From Neckera pumila (Eukaryota; Streptophyta; Bryopsida; Hypnales; Neckeraceae), in contig OZ018409.1 in NCBI GenBank assembly GCA_963969595.1, positions 7,578,520-7,642,519 of the forward strand: a stretch of 64,000 nt of DNA, written 5' to 3'. Below are positions 11,165-23,353 of the stretch, in pieces; position 1 is the first letter of the stretch, and every line of letters begins with the position of its first letter. The position numbers and the translations under genes were made by a program. The notes beneath the pieces were generated by a model. It was not told the DNA's origin. It saw only the letters and a list, made by a program, of their open reading frames with translations, and did not search any database.

Positions 11165-12209
11165 TATAGATTATCTACTTAAAAATCCAAACAAAAGGTA
11201 AATATAAGGCACATGTAGGTAATATCAATAATACAAATGCAAAGTTGTAAACCCCTTTTCCTATTAGTACAAATACAAAGTCATAAAGCCTTTTTTTACT
11301 AATAATACACTGGAAGAAGATTTTGGTACTCCCTTCATTTCAAAAAATGTTGGATAGAAGAAAGTTCATTTTTGTTCATTTGTTATTATAATTGAAAAGA
11401 AATGTAATTTTTTCAATGAAATCAAGCAAAAACTAATTATACCTTAATTAGACAAGGTTTTTTGCATTTTCTCCAGAAGGGTTGTTTGCACCAAGAATTT
11501 AGTTGGGCATTGGAGCCTTCCAAGCCATGTTTATTGGCTGATTGTAGAATGAAAAGGAAGAATGAAGGATACTTGCAGTGCAAATTTTTGGTCTTGCATT
11601 GAACATCCAATGGATGTTTGATTAAATGATCATTATTTGAAAAGTTGAACTAGGGTACTCAAAATATGCAACTACCCCCAAGAATTGTACATGATAGTTA
11701 TTCATCACACAACTCCCTTTTTTCATATCCGGGTGATTGCAAAAAATATTTCATATTTTTGGTTCAAAGATGCAAATTTTGGCCATAAGATTGGCAATAC
11801 TATGTAGTATTACCATTACTATGTGTTAGCAGCACCCTTGCAGATTTAAATCGTTGATATAGTACTATAGACTATTGTGGGGTACTACAAAAGCCACTGC
11901 AAGCATAAAACAACAAAAAAGGGATGCGTAGACCTTTTCATTTTTAGTAATTCAAAAAAAATCCATAAAAAAATCCATTTTTTTTAGAAAAAATTGCGCT
12001 TGCATTATATATACTAAAGAATTCTTATAGGAATTTTTTCCTTCTTCGTAGCCTTTTTGCAAAGGAAGGTCACTTTGATCCCATGTGCGCAATCAAAATG
12101 TTGCTATTTTCATAAAAAAAGTCATTTTCAATCCTTGTAATGTTAGTATATCTCCAACATGTCCAATTTGTGGCTTCAAATTTGCAATTTTGGTTCAAAA
12201 ATAGGACGA
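11165..12209. other. AT-rich intergenic DNA, nothing recognised
   Basis: No gene or repeat that I can support. Confidence 0.35.
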
Positions 12210-12230
12210 CCCCCCCCCCCCCCCCCCCCC
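12210..12230. repeat. 21-base poly-C homopolymer
   Basis: An uninterrupted C run in an AT-rich context. It could be a true G-quadruplex-prone tract or an assembly or sequencing length artefact. Confidence 0.9.
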
Positions 12231-13501
12231 TTCTAAATGGCCAAGGTCGATACCCAATTGGGGATAGGTTAGAAATAGTAAACTAATTTGAAAAAAATTG
12301 AAAAAATTCTTTAATGTTTGAAACTACCTCATTTACCTTCATTCCAAATTTCAAGCCAAATGGACAAACGACACAAAAGTTATGAGCAAAAAACACCCAT
12401 CCAAGGGCAAGGGGATAAGAAATAAGACAAATGTTCCTTGCAACCACCCATCTTAGTTCATTTTCATTTAGTAGAAGAGAAAAATACCCCCTTGGCTAAA
12501 CAAAATCTTTATTTGATTGACAAAAACTATAGGAAATAGGGGTGAGTCTTTATCTTTAAACACATTTCATCACAAGAATGGTGAGTGACTTTTCAACTCA
12601 ATTTTGACCATTTGAACCCTAATTTCTCACTGCATACAATTTCAACTACATTAAATACAAGACAATAGAATTGGATCTTAAACTAGGGGTGTAAATTCAG
12701 GTGTAGACCTATTTCTGACCATGGCCCCATTTGCGCAAGATAGGATGAACTATTTCATGAATGAAGGGAATATAATGTGGATGATGAATAGATTTTTTTT
12801 TGACGACTTAGATTTTGGATTTTTTTTCCAAAATAAGGCAATGTTTGGATTCATTTTGTATTTTCATAGCAAGCTAGGTTTTGGATTCTTTTTTTGTAGC
12901 AAGATAGGTTTAGATTCTTTATTTATTTTTGTAATAAGCAAGTTCTATATTTTTATTTATTTTGGTAATAAGCTAGCTAGGTCTGTCAATATTGTAACTA
13001 ATCAAACGAAGGCTCTCCAACAATTGGGAATTGATTCAATTTTAGTTTTGTACTTCAATCTCGGAAATAGGTTTGCGTATATATTGAAGAGAAGTTGGAT
13101 TGTAATTTATACTTCAGTCTTTAATTTCTACAAATTCCAAATTTGATGAAAAATTAGGAAAAAGAAGAAGTGCAATCTTCATTATTTCTATTTCCTGACC
13201 AGAAAATTATCCCCCACCATCGCTCAATCAAATATATGCTATAACGCTTAACTCATTGTCGAAAACAGGTTGTAAGATAGTAGCACCCACAACCTTCTCT
13301 TTACCTATAGTTGTCTCTTCTAAAATCTTAGAAAAGCTTTAGAAGTGAATAGATGTGATTACAATGATTTATTACATCAAAATATCAAATCCTAGTCTCA
13401 ATATTAGGTGCATTTATAGTTGGCTCTTTAAAAAATCACAGCTTATTCTCACAGTGTCCCAATAACACATTCAAAATTGTACAATAATTATTTTTCTCTT
13501 G
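12231..13501. other. AT-rich intergenic DNA
   Basis: An open frame at 12721-13146 is rich in Phe and Ile, as expected from AT-rich non-coding DNA, and is not accepted as a gene. Confidence 0.35.
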
Positions 13502-13505
13502 TTAA

Positions 13506-14703
13506 TCCCTAAAGGACCGAATGGCATTTTTTGGCAACATATTGACATAGCGATTTTGGGCAGCTCACTACAAATGGAGATTTAATTTTTTTTCTTTGAA
13601 CAATTTTCACTCAACATGTGCCCAAGGAGTAGCTTTAAGGACCAACAATTTTCCGAACTTTTTTTGTTTTGTTTTGAAACACATGGAGCAATTCCATTGA
13701 CAGAGGAAAGAGTACATTGAGACCAGAGGAACAAAACTCGGCGCCATTTTTTAAGTTTTCAAACAACTAACAAGAACCAACCAAAGAACATAGAGAACCA
13801 AGAGCCTAGAGAGACTGGAGAGAGAAAGTGATTAATCAAACTGCCCCAGCAGTGGTCTGGAGTGATTCCAACTGATCGGGAGGTGGGACCAGACCCTAAA
13901 GTAGTCCGACTAAATTTTCAGAACTTTTGACCATATGGTTAAAAAGTTATTGGATGATGTCATTTTCAATGATTGGCGGGTAGCTCAAAAAAATTCTGAA
14001 AAATCACTTTTAAAAAAAAATAAAGTTTGAAATTAGTCCTCTAAATTTACATATACATGGAAAGCTTTGAATCATTCCATTTTGATTTATGAGATGAAAA
14101 TTATGAGGTGTTCTAGTTTGCGGGCAGTTATGGATTCCCTACTCTAAAATAAACTTTGGAGTTCTTTATTTAACTCAATTTTTAATATTTTTCAAAAAAA
14201 ATAAAAGCATAGAATGTATGTTGCTTGTTACAACATTATAACCGTTGGGATTGGCATTTTATAAATCCATAATTAAATTCTTAACAATTTAGTGTTTTGA
14301 ATCATTCTCTACTTCTTTCTACTTAATATTTTTTTCCTACATGTTGTACAATTCCAAAGAATTTGAAATTTTTCAAGCATGTAGAAAACTTGATTTGAAG
14401 TATGAATCCAAAGAGTTACCACCATTTTAGACATTAATTCGTATAAATGTGACCTTAAGAGGTGCAGCTGCCCGATTTTTTGCAAAGACAAAAAAAGCGT
14501 TTTTGTCAATTCAAACACTATAATCTTGCAATCTACATGGTGGAAAATTCTGAAATTTTTTCCACATCTTTTCAAATCAGTGCACTACAGGATCTTGCGG
14601 TTATATATGTCCAAAAATGTTTTTTTCTAAAACTTGGCACTTGTACTAAAAATGACAATTTTGGAGCAGTTTTGAGGAAAACTTAGTCAAAAACCTTTAG
14701 CGG
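13506..14703 (+). mobile_element. E-family element, subfamily B
   Basis: TTAA at 13502-13505 and 14704-14707; left end TCCCTAAAGGACC, right end CCTTTAGCGG. The interior (TGGCATTTTTTGGCAACATA, CCCAAGGAGTAGCTTTA) matches the inverse of 26653-27577 and differs from subfamily A. About 230 extra bases at about 13660-13900, absent from that relative, may be a secondary insertion. Confidence 0.8.
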
Positions 14704-15545
14704 TTAATAAGGTCTAATAATTTGTTATTGTCTATCAAAAGATTTCATGTTCAAAATCCTTAAATTTGCAGTTATGAGTGCTGCTATAGTGTTTATACCT
14801 TAACCTTCATCAATCCATAAGAACGTCTTATGCAACCTTCTAAAAATCCCCTTCCCCCTAACTTTTGGATGACAAGCAATCAATTCTAGTGTATGTCGCC
14901 CTCTACCTTTATTTTCCCCTTCAAATAAGGCTATATTTGAAGGGGTTGCTAACCCCTCTACAAGCTATATACTCTCTTGGGACTAGCAAGTCATCCACAT
15001 AATGATAGCTTACTTATTGCTTTTGCAAGTTTTGTGACTTGTGATTGGTTGGAAGTATACTTAACCTCTAAAGTTCCATTGTCCCCTCGGGGGACAAATT
15101 GGATTTTAGGCAAGTCTCTGTGACCTCGATTTTTTATGAAACTTTTTGAAATTTTCTCATAAGATAAAAAAATATATTAGCTATGTGGGAATATAATTTT
15201 TATTTCAATTGGTGATTGGGAGCAAAACTTATACCACAAAAAGCCTAGAACTAAACTTGGTGGGCAGCACAAAAAGAATTGCAAAAAGTAAAAAATAATT
15301 TTTTTTTTAAATTTCCTAAAATATTATGTTTTTGACTGCATGTGAAGCTTTGATTCAGTCTATTTGGACTAATAATGAAAAAGTTATGGACAATCTTGTT
15401 TTGGGGGCAATTAGCGCATCTTCTTGAAAAAATAGCTTGTAGGATTCATTTCTGAATGCAATTTTCACAATTTAAAAAAAAAATTGGTTGACAAGGTTGT
15501 GTTTGCTTACTAAAACAATCTCACCATTAAAATTATTGTGTTTAA

Positions 15546-16783
15546 CCCCTAAAGGACCAAGGCCTTTTTTCCACCAAAAAACTCTCAAAACTGCCATTTC
15601 TAGAGCAAAGAGTAAAAAATATTGAAAAATATTTTTTTTGCACATCTAACCAAAGGATCATAGACCTAAATAGTATGAGAATGTGTGGAAAAAATTTCAG
15701 AATTTTTGACCTCACAGATTGCAAGATATCTGTGTTTGAAGTGAAAAAAACAAGTTTTTCAACACATTGCGGGACTACATTTTTTGACTTTGAACAATTT
15801 TAACTTTAATTTTTTGCACTACATTAGAAGAGATTTGAGGGCATTAGAGGGCCATTTTAAGCCTGTTCCCCAATCTAGCCAGATTTGTGAACAGCTAGTA
15901 TGGGCTGTCAGAATTTTTTTTTTCAAAAACAAAAACAAAAACAAAAATTTCTCTCCTAAATATCATTTGAGGCCAAAATTCTTTTATTTTTTTTCGAAAA
16001 TGACGTGGCACTCTCTTGACCATATTAGCCGAGTAGCTTCCTGCGTTCCACAGTGTGGGAACGCTGTGGGAACGCATGACAACTCGCGGACTCTTGGAGG
16101 CCTCAAATCTCTTCTACTGCAGAGTTTTGAGCTTTAAATCTTTATAGTGGAGAATTGAGTTGAGAATCTAGGAAAGAAAAAACCCAGAAACACTTAATTT
16201 TCATTTCTTAAACAAATTGTTAAATAGAAGTAGATACAAGATAGAAGGAAAATCTAAGATATTAATATCTTTTAGATGGAATTAAAATGCACTAATCCAA
16301 ATGGTGAGATCATTTTCTCAAAAACACTAAACCATGTGGAACTTTTTTTTTTGTAAAATTTGAAAAATTTCATTCCAAAATGAATCCTACAAGTTATTTT
16401 TTTCAAAAAGATGCTCTAATTGCCCCCAAAACAAGAATGTCCATAACTTTCTCATAAAAAAATCCAATTGAAATGAATAAAAGCTTTTCAAATAGACAAA
16501 AATATAATATTTAAGGGGAAAAAAATTAAAAATTAATATAAGGGAAAAAAAAATTAATTTAATTTTTTGCAAAATGTTTTGGCTATCCCCTCTCCCCTGT
16601 TTTGAGCTTATTTGGGCATAACTTTTGTTCCCGGGCACCGATTGGAAAAAAATTTATTCCCATGAAGCTTATCAATTTTTCTATCTTCACAAAAAGTTTC
16701 AAAAAATCAGGACAATAATTCAATCCATAGGTACCTGCCCAAAATCCCATTTGTCCCCCGAAAGGACAATGTTCCTTTTGGGG
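15546..16783 (-). mobile_element. E-family element nested in another E element
   Basis: Reverse orientation: starts CCCCTAAAGGACCAAGGCC and ends GTTCCTTTTGGGG, with TTAA at 15542-15545 and 16784-16787. The host element without the insert reads GTGT-TTAA-ATCCCATCTTAG, equal in length to the relative at 27611-27640 (ATAT-TTCA-ACCCTATCTTAG), so TTAA was single-copy before insertion. Confidence 0.87.
15822..16119 (+). mobile_element. H-family MITE nested inside the nested E element
   Basis: Terminal inverted repeats CATTAGAAGAGATTTGAGG and its near-complement ending CTTCTACTG. The interior has an (AAAAAC)n tract at 15916-15944 and the GACGTGGCACTCTCTTGACC core. Other E copies read ACTACAGAGTTTTGAG straight through this point, so this is a third insertion level. 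Confidence 0.75.
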
Positions 16784-17475
16784 TTAAATCCCATCTTAGA
16801 GCTATAAACAATTTTTTATTTTTTTCAATCTTGGACCTACTTCTACTTATCATTTTTTTAAAATCAAGTGTTTTTGTTTGAAACTTTTTTTTCTCAACAT
16901 AAAAAATTTCAAATTCAAAGTCTGTAGTGCAAAAAAATTCCACAAGTGGCGGTCAAAGTCATATGAAATTTCAAATTAGTGTTCAAAAAAACTTTCTTTT
17001 TCTACTTTGAATGCTAATATCTTCCAATCTATATGGTCAAACTTCATGAAATTTTTACCACATGATCTCAAACAAGTGAAGTACAAGATCTTACAATTCA
17101 ATTCTAACAAGATGTTTTGTTTTTTTTCTTGAGTGAACGCAACAAAAATGGCAGTTTTGAGTCATTTTTGCCAAAAAAAAGGCCTTGGAACTTTAGAGGT
17201 TAAGAGCATCTCCTGTAGCCCTCCAAATATCCCTTCTCCTCATTATTGTCTGACATACATTGCCTGACATACATTAGAATTGTAACTTAACCTGTGTGTC
17301 CCTTCTTCTCTTTATTGGAGTTCAGGGTATTCAGCTACGCATCTGCACCACAGTAAATGAGCCCTGAGCTCTGCCTGTACCCCAACTTAGTTTTTTGATT
17401 AGTTTGTTTGTCAGAGGGGCCCTCAGGGACACATGGACTTTTTTTTCTTTTTTCTTTGACACAAAGAAAGGGTGA

Positions 17476-18333
17476 GTAAGGTAACTGCACCTAAAATCGC
17501 ACGGTTCCTAAAATTGCACAGCGGATATTCTTGCCTAAAATGTACTCCTACTATTCATATGACTCTATGATTGCTTTTAGGTACACCTTTCAGCACTTTG
17601 AAAATTCATAGTTTATTCACATGGTGTCCAAAAAATGCATTCTAAGAGAATCTAGAATCCCCTTTTGACTACCAACAAGATCCCATAAAAAGTTTTCCAA
17701 TATAATAGAGGAACCATGCTGAATTGCTTAACTGTGTGATTTAACCTCTAAAGGACCATGAGTGTAGATTTTGAACAATGAATGAACGGAAACACATCCT
17801 AAACTCACCGAAATGCATTTTTTCATCCATAAGTTTTGTTTGAAGATTCTTATATTAGTTCTTGAACATTTGTATGGTTCAAATTATGAACATCTTGCTT
17901 TGCAAATATTCTATAATTCAAAAGGTATTGGGAGGTCTAGCCTCAAAAAGTAATTTTTTTAGTTCAAAAAATGACCCTTCAAAAATGACTTGAATCAAAA
18001 AATCAAATAAAAATCTTCAAAAATCAATATAATTAGAACTCAATATTTTGAACTTATAGGAAAAAAAATCTTTTTAAAATCATAAATATTCAATCTACAA
18101 TTGATTTTAGAAGGAATTTCCAATTTCTAGCTTCAAATTTTATTGAAAAATATTGGTATATATTTTTGTTGATCTAACCATATGGATGTGGTCTATAAAT
18201 AGCAAATTTCAACTATTGTTTGAGAGTCATCATTTAAATATTCTTCTAAGTTGCATTTTATAATAGACCTTCACAATTTTGGAAATCTGGACACCCCTCC
18301 GGTCCTTTAGGGGTTAAGGTGTAGTTACCTTAC
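17476..18333. mobile_element. D-family MITE interrupted by an E element
   Basis: Inverted termini GTAAGGTAACTGCACCTAA and TTAAGGTGTAGTTACCTTAC. The same family occurs at 29057-29277. The E element at 17745-18313 sits inside its right terminus. Confidence 0.75.
17745..18313 (+). mobile_element. E-family element, short subfamily C
   Basis: TTAA at 17741-17744 and 18314-18317; termini CCTCTAAAGGACC and GGTCCTTTAGGGG. Without it the host terminus reads GTGTGAT-TTAA-GGTGTAG, the counterpart of GTGCGAT-TTTA-GGTGCAG in the host's other end. Confidence 0.85.
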
Positions 18334-18813
18334 TGCAAGAAAAAGAGAACAAAAACGCAGCGGCAAGCTTGCAGCTGGCATTTTTGTATTCTAACCTTTG
18401 CAATGAAATTCCGTTTCAATTGCGTAAAAAAGGCCCTACGCGGTCTGGGTCAACAAACACAAACCAAGATGAATTGCACACTTTAGAATTGCACATTTCA
18501 GTTCCATTGGTATCTAAGATAAATCACCCATTCCCGATTAGCCTCCCACTCTTAAATCGTAGAGTTGTACATTTTTCTGCAGGACTCTCAAAATTATAAC
18601 TCCCCGTGGGTCTGAAACAGAATTACCTACATGACTAGTACAAGACAAACAGAATCTTCACCTAGAAAGTTTATGGTAATTTGTTTTGGGAAATAAAATT
18701 GCAAAAAACTATAGAATCCATTTTCTGTACACAGGGAAAATTTTCACTCAATACAACTGTGCTCCAAATATGCTCAATTGTTAAAGTGGTCGAGAATGGG
18801 TGATATTCCTTAA

Positions 18814-19640
18814 CCCCTAATGGACCAAGGCCTTTTCTTCGCCAAAAAACACTCAAAAATGTCATTTCTATTGCAAAGAGTAAAAAATTTGAACGCTTAA
18901 CCAATATGAGAATGTGTGAAATAAATTTCAAATTTTTGGCCACATAGATTGCAAGATATTATGTTTAAAGTGAAGAAAACAAGTTTTTGTTTGCACATTG
19001 CGGGACTAGATTATTTGATTTTGGAATCTTCTTAACTTTAATTTTTTGCACTACAAAGTTTTGAGGTTGAAATATTTGTGGTGGGAAATTGAGCTCAGAG
19101 TCCTCGAATCTTTCTTAAAAAATTGTTAAATAGAAGTAAATATGAGATAGAAGAAAAATCTAAATTATTAATATCTTTGAGGTGGAATTAAAACGCACTA
19201 ATTGCAATGGTGAGATTGTTCTATCAAGCAAACTAACCCATATGGAACTTTTTTTTGTAAATTGTAAAAACTGCATTCAAAAATGAATCTTACAAGTTAT
19301 TTTTTCAAGATGATGGTTAGATTGTCCATAACTATCACATCACTTATCCAAATGAAATGAATCGAAGCTTACCATGTAGATAGAAATATAATCTATGAGA
19401 GAGAAAAAAAATAATTCAAAATTTTGATTTTATTTTTGCTACCCGGTCTCCGGTTTTGAGCTTATTTGAGCATAATTTTTGTTCCCAGGCACCAAATGAA
19501 AAAAAAAATTATATTCCCACAAAGCCAATCAATTTCTTAATCTTCCAAAAAAATTTCAAAAGATCATGACAAAAATTGAGACCGTAGGTACATGCCCAAA
19601 GTCAACTTTTTTTTCCCAACGGAACAATGGCCCCTTAGGG
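18814..19640 (-). mobile_element. E-family element, reverse, right end decayed
   Basis: TTAA at 18810-18813, then CCCCTAATGGACCAAGGCC. The other end is CCCCTTAGGG followed by TTGA rather than TTAA. The interior matches subfamily A in reverse. Confidence 0.8.
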
Positions 19641-19659
19641 TTGACCTCAAAATATATAA

Positions 19660-19862
19660 TGTTGTATACACACTATTAAGAGATGTTGTGTACACATTAT
19701 TTAGACATTATTTAGAGATGTTGTGTACACATTATTTAAGTATGTTGTGTACACATTATTTAAATATGCTGTGTATGCATTATTTAGATATGTTTGTACA
19801 TATTATTTAGATATGTTGTATACACATTATTTAGAGATGTTGTATACACATTACTTAGAGAT
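19660..19862. repeat. Minisatellite, unit about 28 bp
   Basis: Seven or so head-to-tail, slightly degenerate units of the form ATGTTGTGTACACATTATTT plus AGAG or AAGT. Each unit contains the palindrome GTGTACAC or GTATACAC. Confidence 0.85.
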
Positions 19863-20683
19863 ATATGCTAACCCTTCACCCTTAAAGGACACGGCCCCCA
19901 TGAACAAGGTAGTCACCAAAATGCTCCAGTTAATAGACCAATAGGTGCATTCTTTATTTCTACAATGAATTTTCGGCCTCAACATCTTTTTAAGGGTTAA
20001 AGATCTTGTGGGGATAATATACATGGTCACATATTTTATTTTTGAATTGAAAATTATGTATTAAAATAGGGCAAGTCATATAATGTTGAACTGAAAATTC
20101 ATCAGTTGGCATCTTTCATTTCTAGGTCAATTTAGTGTCTAAACCTTGTGATGTTCAAATATTGCCTTAGACATGTAGAATATATCTCCAATTTGTAACA
20201 TCTCAAACATGTAGGAGGTCCAATAATGATTTAGATTAGAAGCGTCATGTGTCACTGGATCTGGTTCAACATAAATACAAACTTTTGTAATTGATGTATA
20301 TGTCTATTCATGCACCTTGTATGTCAAATACAAAAAAACAACATATTGCAACCTAAATTGGGCTTCTCATACCTTCAAAGGTTAAGAACAAACAATTAGT
20401 GTATGAGAGGGTAGGAAAGTCAAAAGGAGAATGAACTTGGAACTTAAACCACATTTTGTGATTGAAATTAGAATCTACATAATTGAGTAACTAAATTTAA
20501 CCCTCTCCTATAAAAAAAAACAAGGTAATAAACTAGATGTCCCTCTATGTAACTTATAGCTATGTAATTCTCTTCAGTCACTTTTTCAACCACTTTAGAG
20601 ACTACTTAAATATTATCTTTATTAGGTTAATATATATTGTATATAGATTTGAAGTTTATCATCTGTCAAATTGCAAAGTTGAG

Positions 20684-20970
20684 GCATTAGATGGAATTTG
20701 GAAGTCTTGGAGGGCCGTTTCAGTCCCGTTCTCCAATCTTGCCAGATTCAGTGAACGCCGGTTCGGGCGTATTAGAATTAGAAAACAAAAAAAATTACCA
20801 AAATATCATTCTAAGCAAAAAAAATTATTTTATTTTATTTTTTCAAAAAATGATGTGGCCGTTGTTGTGCCACATCAGCCAGCTGCTGTAGCTATGTTCC
20901 CGCAGTCTGGGAATGCAACAGAACGTAGGGGAACTTGGAGCCCTCCAAGACCCCCGAATCCCTTCTAATG
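20684..20970 (+). mobile_element. H-family MITE, well-preserved copy
   Basis: Inverted termini CATTAGATGGAATTTGG... and ...CGAATCCCTTCTAATG, with GGAGGGC just inside each end. The core has GATGTGGCCGTTGTTGTGCC next to ACATCAGCCAGCTGCTG. No transposase; a frame across 20537-20968 is incidental. Confidence 0.8.
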
Positions 20971-22198
20971 GATAACAATACAAGATGGTAATTCATAGTT
21001 TTAAAACAATTCATAAGATGAGTTTGCTTTGTATAGGAATAAGATGTATAAAGGGGGGATCTTCACAATTGAAATCAAGATATTTAGGTACGTAGTTTTT
21101 ATACATTGTACTAAAAATAAATACTTTGTAAGTACTTATGAGATATAAGAATTCTACAATTTGCATACATTAATTTTTTTAAACTATAACTTTACAAAAA
21201 TCTTATGTTATTTGAATTTTTTTCAATTGACAATATATTTAAGAACAAAAAGATTTCAATCACTTTGCTATTTACATAAAATTGAATTAATAGAAATTGT
21301 GGCTTTTACATGCATTTTTGAGATATGAATATGACACACAACATATGTAATAAGGCTAGAAAATAGTCTTAATGTCTTGTTTTATATTTGGTCTATTTGA
21401 TGGGAGAAGAGAGAAATTGAAAGAGCAAAAAAACTAGAAGCAATGTGGTAAAATATTGCCATTGAGTTTTAAAATCAATGATGCTAGTATATGAGCCCAA
21501 GAATGCGAGCTTGTGAGCATTGAGCCTATAATATAGGTACCACACACTATAGAAGGTGTATGTATTATAAACACCTATAATATGGGTATTTGTAACATAT
21601 ATATCCTAAAATCATAGACGATTTCTATAGTATATAGACCTATAATACATGTGTCTAGTATTCTAGGCTCGTGGGTTCACACTCCTATACTTACATAATA
21701 GTAACCTTCATTATACATATAAAAAAGTAGACTTCCTAAGACCTAAGGCCTTATATTTTTATAATTCGATTTGAATGTATCTAGTTTTAATAAGCTTATT
21801 TAAAATATAATATGTTACTTCGTGTGGCTTGAAAACAATAGAAATTTATTTCAGTGCCTTATAAATTTCAAATACAATGTGTACAGTTATTCTAATTCCA
21901 ATTTTTTAGGTGATAGGAAGTTTTTGAAAGAATTTTTAAATAACTATGGCCCAATATATTTGAATCCACAATATTTTCACATTGCAATTATATAACAAAA
22001 AATTCAAAATAAAGAAATCTAGAAAATATGGATAAAAGTTTACTCAACACACAAAAACACACAAAAACATGGCCTCAACTAGAAACCGTAACATGCAAAA
22101 CTAATTTTAGTAAAAACAATGAGATAGTCCTTTCCTGTCTAAGGCGTCTGTTGTTGTAAAAATGATTAAAATATGTGAAACTCATAATTTTCTTTCTG
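20971..22198. other. AT-rich intergenic DNA, nothing recognised
   Basis: Strongly AT-rich, including short near-repeats of TATAATA(C/T)(A/G)GGTA at 21520-21640. No gene is supported. Confidence 0.35.
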
Positions 22199-22202
22199 TT
22201 AA

Positions 22203-23349
22203 CTCCTAAAGGTCCAAGGCATTTTCTGGCTCCGAAACCATTGAAAACTGCCATTTTTGCTGCGATCACTCAAGAAACCCAATTTTTATTTTTTTTAGAG
22301 TCTAACCATAGGATCTTGTACTTTACTTGTCTTACACAAAATAGTGAAATTAGGTCGCCTTACCTAAGATACATTACCTCATGCATCAATGCTTGTTCCA
22401 CATGCCAATCTCTGAACCATGCCTTGAACTGGTGCACAAATCTATACCAAACACATGGCTTGAATTGAATGCAGTTCATTGTACAAAAGTAATAAATATT
22501 TCTATAGTGTAGACTGTCGAGAAATTAGTGTGGGGCAACCTAATTTCACTATTTTGTATAGATAATGTGGTAAAAATATCATGAAGTTTGATTGTATGCA
22601 TTGAAAGATATTAGCATTTGAAGTTGGAGAATTTTTTTTTTTTGAACAATAGTTTGCAATTTCAGATGATTTTGACGGCCATTTGTAGATTGTTTTTGCA
22701 CTACACACCATTGGGTTAAGTTTTTTATGTTGAGAATTTGAGTTGAGAGTTGGGGAAAAAAAATTTAGAATGTCAAAACTTGATTTTCACATATTAAAAA
22801 ATTGTTAAGTGGAAGTAGGTCCAAAATTGAATGAAACACTAAATTGTTAATAGCTCGTAGGTGGAATTAAAACACCATAATCCCAACGGTGGGATTTTTC
22901 TTGCAAAACAAATTTAACCTTTTCAAAAAAGAATTTGAAAAAATTTGAAAATTGCATTAAAAAATGAGTTCTATAAGTTGTTTTTTGAAGAAGATGCTAG
23001 ATTGCCTAAAAAACAAGATTGTCTATAACTTTCTCATTTTGAGTCCAAATAGAATGTATCAAAGCTTCAAATGTAGACAAAAATATGATTTTTGAGAAGA
23101 AAAATTTTAAAAAGAAAAAATACAATTTTTTACAATTTTTATTTCTGCCCGGCAAGTTGTTTTTTTGACTTAGGGTGGCATAAATTTTGCTCCCGGGCAC
23201 TGATTGAAAAAAAAAAGTATAATTTTAGAAAGCTAATGTCATTTCCTATCTTCAAAAACAAGTTTCAAAAAATTAGGCCAAAATTTCAGGTCATACGAGC
23301 CTGCTTGAAATCCCAAGTGTCCTCCGAGGGGACTTTGGGCCTTTAGGGG
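22203..23349 (-). mobile_element. E-family element with nested MITE
   Basis: TTAA at 22199-22202 and 23350-23353; ends TCCTAAAGGTCCAAGGC and GGGCCTTTAGGGG. The subterminal palindrome appears as GTGTCCTCCGAGGGGACTTTG. A separate inverted-repeat element lies inside it. Confidence 0.83.
22334..22559. mobile_element. MITE nested in an E element
   Basis: Inverted termini of about 24 bp: ACACAAAATAGTGAAATTAGG at the left, CCTAATTTCACTATTTTGTA at the right. About 225 bp with no coding capacity. Other E copies lack this block. Confidence 0.75.
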
Positions 23350-23353
23350 TTAA

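Larger units (their letters stand above)
15065..17199 (+). mobile_element. E-family element split by a nested E element
   Basis: TTAA at 15061-15064 and 17200-17203. Left end CCTCTAAAGTTCC and right end GGAACTTTAGAGG are perfect inverted repeats, sharing the same departures from the family consensus at both ends. The left part runs to 15541 and the right part resumes at 16788; between them sits a reverse-oriented E copy. Confidence 0.85.

Noticed and set aside
20537..20968. 143-codon + frame
   Set aside because: It spans an H-family MITE; the same DNA recurs elsewhere without an open frame.
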